A stretch of DNA of 64,000 bases. Origin: CAXSBR01 sp964236495 (GTDB taxonomy: Bacteria; Actinomycetota; Actinomycetes; Mycobacteriales; Jatrophihabitantaceae). Location of the stretch: the NCBI GenBank assembly GCA_964236495.1, contig CAXSBR010000003.1:186001-250000 (forward strand), in the 5' to 3' direction. Each line of letters starts with the position of its first letter. The first letter of the stretch is position 1. The position numbers and the translations under genes are program-made. Shown here in pieces: positions 15,864 to 23,082 of this stretch. Below the pieces are notes generated by a model. It was not told the DNA's origin and made no database searches. It saw only the letters and a list, made by a program, of their open reading frames with translations.

Positions 15864-16850
15864 CTACCGATGCTCGGCGCCGACCGCGGTGAGTTGACGC
15901 ACTACCTGCTCGAGGGCGAACTCCGGGTCTGCCGCGGCACCCTTGACGTCGGCGTTTAACTGCGCCACCGCCGCCATCGCAGACTCCAGTCGGGCAGCCG
16001 TCCAGCCGCGGGCCTGCTTCTGCGCCCGTTCGATCTTCCACGGCGCCATGGACAGCTCGCCGGCCAATGCCGCCGGTGATGCACGCCGTGCCGACGCAAC
16101 CCTGGCGACCGAGCGCACGCCGTCGGCCAGCGCGTCGGCGATCAACACCGGGTGCACGCCCAGCGACAGTGCCCAGCGCAGATTTTCCAGCGCCTCACCG
16201 GTGCGCCCTGCCATCGCAGAATCGGCGACGGTGAACCCGCTGGTGTTGGCCCGACCGCGGTGGAAGGCAGTGACGATGTCGAGGTCAATATTGCCGCCGG
16301 AGTCGCTGGACAGCTGCGCGCACACCGCTGCCAGCTCGCGCAGGTCGGTGCCCACGGCGTCGATCAGCGCTGCCACCGCATCGGCACGGATCGTGGCCTT
16401 GTTCCGCTTCACCTCCGCGCGCACGAACTGTTCGCGCTCCGACGCGCGCGTCACCCGCACGCACGGAATGACGGTGCTCGCGGCCCGACGGGCCGCCTCC
16501 AGTAGCGGTCGACCCTTGCCGGCGCCGGCGTGCTGGATCACCAGCGTCATGTCCGGTCCTGGTTCGGCGAAGCACGCCGTCAATGGGCCCGTCATTGCGC
16601 TGGAAACGTCCTGGGCGTTGCGGATGACGATCGTTCTACCGCCGCCGAACAGTGACGGGCTGAGCATCTCGTAGAGCTCAGCGGCGACGATCTCGGCGCC
16701 GAGACGGTCGAGAACTCCGGCATCAGGATCACGACGGCGCCGCTCGGCGGTGATCTGCTCGATGGCTCGACTGACGAGGAACTCCTCGTCGCCCACGACG
16801 AGGACCAGGACTCCCGTACGTGCAGCTGAGGCAGCACCGGCGTCGTCCAT
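15864..16850 (-). CDS. holA: DNA polymerase III subunit delta
   Basis: 328 residues, a normal delta length. The start region LVLVVGDEEFLVSRAIEQI is the family signature; central KRNKATIRADAVAALIDAVGTDLREL and a C-terminal three-helix collar domain follow. Delta opens the beta clamp in the clamp-loader complex. The ATG at 16850 lies inside the open frame of comEC, which overlaps it by 259 bp in another frame. The first conserved residues come only about 13 codons after the start, so holA itself cannot be shortened enough to remove the overlap. Confidence 0.95.
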   Translation of the reverse strand: MDDAGAASAARTGVLVLVVGDEEFLVSRAIEQITAERRRRDPDAGVLDRLGAEIVAAELYEMLSPSLFGGGRTIVIRNAQDVSSAMTGPLTACFAEPGPDMTLVIQHAGAGKGRPLLEAARRAASTVIPCVRVTRASEREQFVRAEVKRNKATIRADAVAALIDAVGTDLRELAAVCAQLSSDSGGNIDLDIVTAFHRGRANTSGFTVADSAMAGRTGEALENLRWALSLGVHPVLIADALADGVRSVARVASARRASPAALAGELSMAPWKIERAQKQARGWTAARLESAMAAVAQLNADVKGAAADPEFALEQVVRQLTAVGAEHR

Positions 16851-19366
16851 GAGCCCATCGTGGCACGCGCCGCCGACAGTTTTCGCTCCGGCGTGGCGGC
16901 TCGGGCGCCTGCAGGATCGGATCCCGCCGCCGAGCCCGACGTCTTGTGCAACTGCACTGCGATGCCATGCCCGTCGGCGATGACCGCGACGTCGCCGTCC
17001 TGGTCCGTACGGTGCACAGACACGCCCAGTCCGAGCAGATCGTCGACCAGCCGCACTGCCGGATGGCCGTAGGAGTTGTGCGCGCCGACCGAGATGATGC
17101 CCAACCGCGGATGCACGGCCGCCATGAAGGCCGGGGTGAAGTAGGCGCTGCCGTGGTGGGGCACTTTCAGAACCTCCGAGGCGATCGGTTCGGAGCTGTC
17201 GAGCAGGTCCTGCTGTGCTTCGGTGGATGCATCTCCGGTGAGCAGGATGCTATGGCCGCGCACGGTGGCCCGCACGACCAGCGAGGACTCGTTCGGATCA
17301 CCGACGGCGTCGACCAATATGACGCGCGACGCGATGACCTCCAGATGCACCGGTCCTGCGTCGATGACGGTACCCAGCGCCGCGACCGCAGGCGTGATGT
17401 GCAGCGGCGCCAGCGCAGTGGTCAGCAGCCGGTGACCCTGCTCGGGAAGAGACAGCGGGCTGATGTAGACGCGACCGACCTTGCGCCCGCGGATCAGGCC
17501 CGCGATGCCGGCGACGTGGTCGAGGTGGAAGTGCGACTGGATGTATACGGCCACGGTGGTGATACCCAGCGAACGCAAACATCGGTCGACGGCCACTGGT
17601 TCGGGGCCGGAGTCGACCACCACGGCCGCGTGATGGCCCATCGGCAGCACGACTGCATCTCCCTGCCCGACGTCGCACACCACGAACACCGCTCCGGTTG
17701 CTGGCCAACCGCTGGTGACCGATCGGACCGGGATCTGCACGATCACTGCCGTCAGCGCAGCGGCCAGCAGCAGTATTCGCCAGCGCCGGATCCGCACCGC
17801 AACGACCACGGCAACGGTGACCACTGCGAGGGCCGCTGCGCCGGCAGCCGTTGCGGGCCAGACAATCGTGGCGCCGGGCAGGGTGCCGAAGAATGTGGCG
17901 ACACCCACGAGCCATCGGCAGGGCCAAACAGCCATGGACGCGAAGGCAGTTCCGAGCCAGGGAGACCACGGCGCCGTAGCAGCGGCCAAAACCCCCAGCA
18001 CGGTGGCCGGAGCGACAGCGATCTCGGCGAGCAAGTTGGCGGGCAGTGAGACCAGGCTGACCGAACCGCTCAACAACACGATGATCGGTGCCGAGATCGC
18101 GGTAGCAGCCGCCGCCACTGCGACGCCTTCGGCGATGCCGACGGGCACATGGCGTTCCCGCAGCGCGCGGGCCCACCCCGGCGCGAGGATCAACAGAGCT
18201 CCGGTGGCCAGCGCCGACATCGCGAAGCCGGCGTTGGCGGCCCAATCGGGATGCCAGGCCAGCAACACCACCACTGCGAAGGCCAACGCCGGCAGCCCCT
18301 GACGTGGGCGGCCGGTGGCCAGGGACACCAGCAGGACAGCGGCCATGGCCGCTGCCCTCAGCACGCTGGGCGAGGGCCGAGCGACCGCCACGAACAGCAC
18401 CAGGCACAGCGCGGCCACCACCGCGGCCAGCCACGGCGGAGCCCGTAACCGGCGCAGCACCAACAACACGACGCCGATCAGAATCGCGGCGTTGGTGCCG
18501 CTCACCGCTACCAGATGCGTCAGGCCGGCGACTTTGAACTGCTGCTTCAGTGCCGGGTCCAGGCCGGCCGTGTCGCCGTCCACGAGGCCTGGCAGTAGTC
18601 CTCGTTCGGGCTCGGGAAGGCCCCGGCAGACTTGCCGCAGCGAGTTGCGCACGGTGGTGGCCAGGCGTTGCAGACCGGACGGCCGGCCGATGGACACCGG
18701 ACTGCCGCGGGCGGTGACGGTGGCCGCCGTGAGTGTCGACGCGTTGGGCAGCGACGCCCGCCCGTCGAAGATGATCCGCTGCCCGGGTTGCAGCTCGGAC
18801 CAGCCGGCGCCACCGGCCAACACCGTCACCGCCACAGAGACGCGATACGCCGCGCCGCCGCTGCGAAGATGGCGCAGCTGGGCGTCGACCGCCACCCGGC
18901 TGCCACCGAACGCACCTGCCCCGAGCGGGCGAGGATCAGTGCTCACCGTCGCCTCGAACGAACCTTGGAGTCGCTCGACGGCGGCGGCGTGGACCGGCCC
19001 GGACCTGATCCGAGCCAGGTCAGCGGCCAGCGCCACCAACACGATCGCGCAGCACAGCGCGCCCATCGCTACGGTGCTGGCCAGTGCACCGGCCGTCGCG
19101 CGGCTGCGGCTGACCGCGTCTGCGTCGTAGGCGTCGTGATGCCAACGCACGGCCAGCACCGCGCCGGCCGTTCCGACAAGTATTGCCACTGCGGCTGCAA
19201 GCACCACCGTGGCCGTCGAGGCGTTCAGCGCGACCAGCAACGCCAACCAGGCCGCCGCCGCGCCCACGGCGAGCCGGGCGTCCACCTCAGGGATCGGCCG
19301 GTCGGGCTGCTCGGCCGGGGTGGGAACGCGGCCCGGCTCAGCGAGCGTTGGCGCGCCGGATCTCAC
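16592..19366 (-). CDS. comEC: ComEC/Rec2 DNA-uptake channel with C-terminal metallo-beta-lactamase domain
   Basis: Up to 924 residues. N-terminal membrane helices and an OB-like segment (about 60-210) are followed by the competence-domain helix bundle (about 235-530) and a cytoplasmic MBL domain (about 560-800, with FHLDH, GDAS and PHHGS). ComEC carries single-stranded DNA across the membrane in natural transformation. The GTG start overlaps the comEA stop (GTGA). The last 86 residues, after the MBL domain, overlap holA and are Ser/Arg/Pro-rich without family similarity. The real end may be the stop at 16592 or may be obscured by a frameshift. Confidence 0.92.
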   Translation of the reverse strand: MRSGAPTLAEPGRVPTPAEQPDRPIPEVDARLAVGAAAAWLALLVALNASTATVVLAAAVAILVGTAGAVLAVRWHHDAYDADAVSRSRATAGALASTVAMGALCCAIVLVALAADLARIRSGPVHAAAVERLQGSFEATVSTDPRPLGAGAFGGSRVAVDAQLRHLRSGGAAYRVSVAVTVLAGGAGWSELQPGQRIIFDGRASLPNASTLTAATVTARGSPVSIGRPSGLQRLATTVRNSLRQVCRGLPEPERGLLPGLVDGDTAGLDPALKQQFKVAGLTHLVAVSGTNAAILIGVVLLVLRRLRAPPWLAAVVAALCLVLFVAVARPSPSVLRAAAMAAVLLVSLATGRPRQGLPALAFAVVVLLAWHPDWAANAGFAMSALATGALLILAPGWARALRERHVPVGIAEGVAVAAAATAISAPIIVLLSGSVSLVSLPANLLAEIAVAPATVLGVLAAATAPWSPWLGTAFASMAVWPCRWLVGVATFFGTLPGATIVWPATAAGAAALAVVTVAVVVAVRIRRWRILLLAAALTAVIVQIPVRSVTSGWPATGAVFVVCDVGQGDAVVLPMGHHAAVVVDSGPEPVAVDRCLRSLGITTVAVYIQSHFHLDHVAGIAGLIRGRKVGRVYISPLSLPEQGHRLLTTALAPLHITPAVAALGTVIDAGPVHLEVIASRVILVDAVGDPNESSLVVRATVRGHSILLTGDASTEAQQDLLDSSEPIASEVLKVPHHGSAYFTPAFMAAVHPRLGIISVGAHNSYGHPAVRLVDDLLGLGVSVHRTDQDGDVAVIADGHGIAVQLHKTSGSAAGSDPAGARAATPERKLSAARATMGSWTTPVLPQLHVRESWSSSWATRSSSSVEPSSRSPPSGAVVILMPEFSTVSAPRSSPLSSTRCSARHCSAAVERSSSATPRTFPAQ

Positions 19367-20259
19367 ACCGTCACCAGCGGGCTCATGTCGGCGTACTTGG
19401 CGTCACCGATGCCGCTGACCTGCTTGAGCTGATCAACCGATGCGAACGATCCGTGCGCGGTCCGCCAGTCGAGAATCCGCTGCGCCATGACCGGACCCAC
19501 GCCGGGCAGAGTGTTCAGCTGCTCGGCAGTTGCGGTGTTGAGATTGATCCGGGCACCGGCGCCCGGCGAGCCCGGTACCGCCGCACCGCCTGCGGATGCC
19601 GTGCCCGCACCTATCGGGCCCACAGCTACGGAGCCGGCGCCCGCTGATCCTGGCAAACCGACGACGATCTGCTCGCCGTCGGTACACACTCGAGCCAGGT
19701 TGAGCGTGGTGAGGTTTGTATGCGGCAGAGCTCCGCCGACGGCACGAACGGCGTCGTCGACTCGTGAGCCCGGCGCAAGTCGAACGATGCCGGGCCGGTA
19801 AACCTTGCCTACTACGTCGACAACGATCTGCGTCGGCAGCGCCGTACCCAAGGCGGCGGCGCCGCCGGACGGAGCACCGCCGGACGCAGCACCGCCAGAG
19901 CCCGCGCCGCCGGAGGCTCGCGCCGCCGAAGCGCTGGACGGGGACGCACCGGCCGGCACCGAAACTCGAACCGACGACGACTCGGGCAGCGCTTCGGCTC
20001 GGGGCCGGTCTGCCAGCACCCGCCATCCGACTACAGCAGCGGTCAGCGCCACGACGGCAACCATGGCCGCGGCGGCCCGACGGCCGGGGTCGATGCGCCA
20101 GCGACGTCGATTCGCATCCTGTCTGCCAGAATTGTCCGCCGCACCGACGCTCGTGCCGTCGTCGATGTCGTCGTCAGACGGCACCCAGCCGCCGTGGAAG
20201 ATCGAGTCGAGACGAGACTCGACGGCCACGCGCGCTTGCTCGAGTCGCCGTTGTCCCAC
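19363..20259 (-). CDS. comEA: ComEA-like DNA receptor for transformation
   Basis: 298 residues. One membrane segment (about residues 58-78) follows a cytosolic N-tail. A Ser/Ala/Gly/Pro linker leads to an SLBB-like domain (IVVDVVGKVYRPGIVRL). The C-terminal helix-hairpin-helix pair (INLNTATAEQLNTLPGVGP, then QVSGIGDAKYADM) binds double-stranded DNA. The open frame extends to 21153 but is antisense to another gene there; GTG 20259 is preferred because TAGCGT stands 7 nt upstream. It precedes and overlaps comEC. Confidence 0.93.
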   Translation of the reverse strand: MGQRRLEQARVAVESRLDSIFHGGWVPSDDDIDDGTSVGAADNSGRQDANRRRWRIDPGRRAAAAMVAVVALTAAVVGWRVLADRPRAEALPESSSVRVSVPAGASPSSASAARASGGAGSGGAASGGAPSGGAAALGTALPTQIVVDVVGKVYRPGIVRLAPGSRVDDAVRAVGGALPHTNLTTLNLARVCTDGEQIVVGLPGSAGAGSVAVGPIGAGTASAGGAAVPGSPGAGARINLNTATAEQLNTLPGVGPVMAQRILDWRTAHGSFASVDQLKQVSGIGDAKYADMSPLVTV

Positions 20260-20266
20260 CCCAAAA

Positions 20267-20272
20267 ACGCTA
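20267..20272 (-). promoter_or_regulatory. Putative leaderless -10 of the comEA-comEC operon
   Basis: TAGCGT on the minus strand, 7 nt before the chosen GTG and with no Shine-Dalgarno. It decides the start in an otherwise over-long open frame. Confidence 0.38.
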
Positions 20273-20304
20273 GGAGCGCCGCTGGATGCGTAGCGGCAGA
20301 AGGC

Positions 20305-20343
20305 AGCCCCTGTGGACAGACTGTCGGTCCGTCCACAGGGGCT
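20305..20343. repeat. Perfect 13-bp inverted repeat with two DnaA-box-like sequences
   Basis: AGCCCCTGTGGAC (20305-20317) and GTCCACAGGGGCT (20331-20343) are perfect complements with a 13-nt loop. It lies between divergent genes (comEA and the membrane protein), so it is not an obvious terminator. TGTGGACAG (20311-20319) and CCGTCCACA (20329-20337) resemble the high-GC actinobacterial DnaA box TTGTCCACA and face each other. Confidence 0.7.
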
Positions 20344-20526
20344 TGCGCAGGTAACCCGGAGCGAGGTGTCGACCTGGGCGGCGCGCGCTCTGCTCGCCGC
20401 AGCCCTTGCCGCCAGTCCCCCGGCCCACACAGCCTCGATCGGCCCGCCCGATCCACTGCCGACGCGGCCCGCTGACGCGATCGATCGAACCCGACGGAAG
20501 CCTGACTGGGTGCCAGACTGACCGCT

Positions 20527-22152
20527 GTGAGCGATGCGGACGGCGCGGCGCGCGCCGTTTCGAAGCTGCCAACCCATGGCGGCGATCAACGAACCGCACC
20601 GGGCAACCGGCGCGCACTGGACAGTTCGGTCGTGCTGGCGGCGGTCCTCGGCCTGCTGTACCTGCTCGCAGGCCGGATGGGCGGGGACCTGTCGGCGCAG
20701 ATGGCGCACGCCGACTTCGCCGCCGCCCATCCCTTCGCCGTCCTGGATTTCCGGTGGTTCGGCGGCACGCTGCCGTTCGGCTACTCGCTGTGGACGCCGC
20801 CGGTGATGGCAGTGCTGGGTGTGCGCGTCACCGGCGTGCTGGCCACCGTTGCCGCGGTGGCTTTGTTCGCGGAGCTGCTGCGTCGCGTCGACGCGCCCAG
20901 GCAAAGGCTGGCGAGCGTCGCGGCCGCGATCACCTTCACGGCCAGCCTCGCCGAGGGTCGCGTGACGTTCGCCTGCGCGCTGGCGGTCGGCTTGGCGGCG
21001 ATGGTGGTGCTGGCCGGATCTGGGGGAATGAAATGGGCCGGACAACGTCGCCGGCTGGCCGTAGCGGCGCTGTTTAGCGTCGTCGCCGGCGCGGCAAGCC
21101 CCGTGGTAGCGCTGTACCTGTTGGTTGCTGCCGCGGCGGCACTGATCGAGCATCGCCGGGCAATCGCCTGCGCGCTGGGTGCCGCGGTGCTGCCGTTGCT
21201 GGTGACGTCGGTGATCTTCGGCGACGCCGGTCGACAGGTGTTCTCGGCCAACGACGCCCTCCGCGCGCTGCTGGCCACTGGGCTCGTGCTGGCGCTGACG
21301 CCGCGCCGCTACAGAGTGCTGCGTACCGGCATCGTGCTGGCCCTGGCGATGGTGCTGCTGGCCTGGCTACTGCCCACGCCCGTCGGCAGCAACTCGGCGC
21401 GCCTCAGTTTGCTGTTCGCCGTGCCGGTGACCGCCGCCTACGCGCGGTTCAAGCGGCCGGGAGCCGGAATGTGCGTGGTCCTCGTCGCACTCGTCCAGCC
21501 ACCCATCGTCTTCGGCACCCTGACCGGTGCCGGCCGTCCGGTCACCAAAGCGACTTACTTCGCTCCGCTGACAGCCGAGCTGAACCAGCGCGGCCCGTTC
21601 ACCGGGCGGGTCGAGGTGCCCGAGCTCACTGGCCACTGGGACGCCGCATATCTGGCCCGCTCGGTGCCGCTGAGCCGCGGCTGGCTACGCCAGCTGGACA
21701 CTCGTCTGAACGACGATGTGTTCTACCGCCACCTTCCCACCGCGCAGACGTACCGCGAGTTTCTGGACCGCACCGCAACGCAGTACGTCGCCGTCGCCGA
21801 TGCTCGGCCCACGTTTTACGGTCGGCGCGAACGAACGCTGATCGACGCCGGCCTGCCTTACCTGCGGACCGTCTGGCGCAACGAGCACTGGACGCTCTAC
21901 GCCGTCGACAGATCGCTGCCGATTGTGGCTGCGCCGGGCGCCCTAGTTGCCTACGATGCCGACCGGATCGGGGTGCGGGCGCCCGGCGGCACCGACCTCG
22001 CCTTGCGCATCCGATGGCTGCGCTGGCTGTCCGTGGCGGGACCAGCCGACGCCTGCCTTCGCCGGGAAGGTGCTGAGGTGGTACTGCACACAACCCGGGC
22101 CGGCATTTACACGATCAGCTCGACGGCGTTCGGCGAGCGCCACCACTGCTGA
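20527..22152 (+). CDS. Polytopic membrane protein, unknown function
   Basis: 541 residues from a GTG start. About ten hydrophobic segments lie between residues 35 and 310, interrupted by a short loop with ADFAAAHPFAVLDFRWFGG. A soluble C-terminal half (about 330-541) has no membrane segments. The layout, several helices then an extracytoplasmic domain, recalls GT-C glycosyltransferases, but no DxD-type catalytic loop is certain, so this is a suggestion only. CAGACT at 20514-20519, 7 nt before the GTG, suggests a leaderless start. It is divergent from comEA and convergent with degV (3 bp apart). Confidence 0.8.
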   Translation: MSDADGAARAVSKLPTHGGDQRTAPGNRRALDSSVVLAAVLGLLYLLAGRMGGDLSAQMAHADFAAAHPFAVLDFRWFGGTLPFGYSLWTPPVMAVLGVRVTGVLATVAAVALFAELLRRVDAPRQRLASVAAAITFTASLAEGRVTFACALAVGLAAMVVLAGSGGMKWAGQRRRLAVAALFSVVAGAASPVVALYLLVAAAAALIEHRRAIACALGAAVLPLLVTSVIFGDAGRQVFSANDALRALLATGLVLALTPRRYRVLRTGIVLALAMVLLAWLLPTPVGSNSARLSLLFAVPVTAAYARFKRPGAGMCVVLVALVQPPIVFGTLTGAGRPVTKATYFAPLTAELNQRGPFTGRVEVPELTGHWDAAYLARSVPLSRGWLRQLDTRLNDDVFYRHLPTAQTYREFLDRTATQYVAVADARPTFYGRRERTLIDAGLPYLRTVWRNEHWTLYAVDRSLPIVAAPGALVAYDADRIGVRAPGGTDLALRIRWLRWLSVAGPADACLRREGAEVVLHTTRAGIYTISSTAFGERHHC

Positions 22153-22155
22153 GCG

Positions 22156-23061
22156 TCAGTACAGATCCACCGCGGAGTGCACCGGCGTATCCGAGACCTC
22201 GGGCCGGCGGGCAACGAAGATGCCGACCGTGCCGGGGCCGGTGTGGGCACCGACAACAGCGCCCACCTCGCCGCACACGATCGAGCTGGCCGTCGGCAGA
22301 CGGTCGCGCAGCGCGGCCACTATCGACTCCGCCCGCTCGGGCGCAGCCAGGTGCTGAACCGCAACGTCCACCGGACCACCGCCCGCACCGTCCAGCGCCA
22401 TCTCCAGGATGCGCGCCACCGCCCGCCCGGCGGTGCGCACCTTCTCCAGCGGCACGATGCGGCCCTGGTGTACGTGCAGCAGCGGCTTCATCGACAGCGC
22501 GGTGCCGAACAGGGCCTGCGCAGTGCCGATCCGTCCACCGCGGCGCAGATATTCCAGGGTGTCGACGTAGAAGTAGCACGACGTCCGGTCCACCGCCGCG
22601 ACCGCCGCATCCTGCACGGCCGCCGTTCCGCCCCCAGCCGCGCCGACGGCGGCAGCGGCCAACACCGCGAATCCCAGGCCCATCGCCGTCGAGCGCGAAT
22701 CGACGACGCGCACCGCGCCGTAGGGATGGTCTTGCGCCGCCAGCCGGGCTGAGTCCCACGTACCGGAAAGCTCCCGGGACAGATGGATCGAGACGACGTT
22801 GGTAGCCCCGGCGTCGAAGGCTGCCCGGTACGCGCGATCGAACGCCGCCGGCGTCGGGCGCGACGTCGTCACGGTGCGCTTGGCCCGCAACGCTGAGGTC
22901 AACTCCGCCGCCGGCAGATCGCCGTCGGGTACCGACCGGCCGTCAAGATGCACGACCAGCGGCACGGAGAGCAGCCCCACTGGTGCGGTACCGGGCGGGA
23001 AGTTGGCGGTGGAATCGGTGACCACCGCGACCCGGTCGCCCGGGTCCGGCGCCGAATTCAT
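22156..23061 (-). CDS. DegV family fatty-acid-binding protein
   Basis: 301 residues. It starts VAVVTDSTANFPP, the DegV entry strand, and contains TSRPTPAAF and the SIHLSRELSGTW motif that lines the fatty acid site, then EYLRRGGRIG and LSMKPLLHV. Proteins of this fold (FakB) present fatty acids to a FakA kinase; no fakA is in the window, so the partner is unknown. It starts 21 bp after leuS, yet TACTGT at 23069-23074 stands 7 nt before the ATG, so it may have its own leaderless promoter. Confidence 0.9.
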   Translation of the reverse strand: MNSAPDPGDRVAVVTDSTANFPPGTAPVGLLSVPLVVHLDGRSVPDGDLPAAELTSALRAKRTVTTSRPTPAAFDRAYRAAFDAGATNVVSIHLSRELSGTWDSARLAAQDHPYGAVRVVDSRSTAMGLGFAVLAAAAVGAAGGGTAAVQDAAVAAVDRTSCYFYVDTLEYLRRGGRIGTAQALFGTALSMKPLLHVHQGRIVPLEKVRTAGRAVARILEMALDGAGGGPVDVAVQHLAAPERAESIVAALRDRLPTASSIVCGEVGAVVGAHTGPGTVGIFVARRPEVSDTPVHSAVDLY

Positions 23062-23068
23062 GCTGAGA

Positions 23069-23074
23069 ACAGTA
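23069..23074 (-). promoter_or_regulatory. Putative leaderless -10 of degV
   Basis: TACTGT on the minus strand, 7 nt upstream of the degV ATG and just before the leuS stop. No Shine-Dalgarno is seen. Confidence 0.33.
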
Positions 23075-23082
23075 ATTGGCGC

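Noticed and set aside
20260..21153. Extended comEA frame
   Set aside because: It is antisense to the membrane-protein gene and non-homologous; a leaderless GTG start at 20259 explains the gene.
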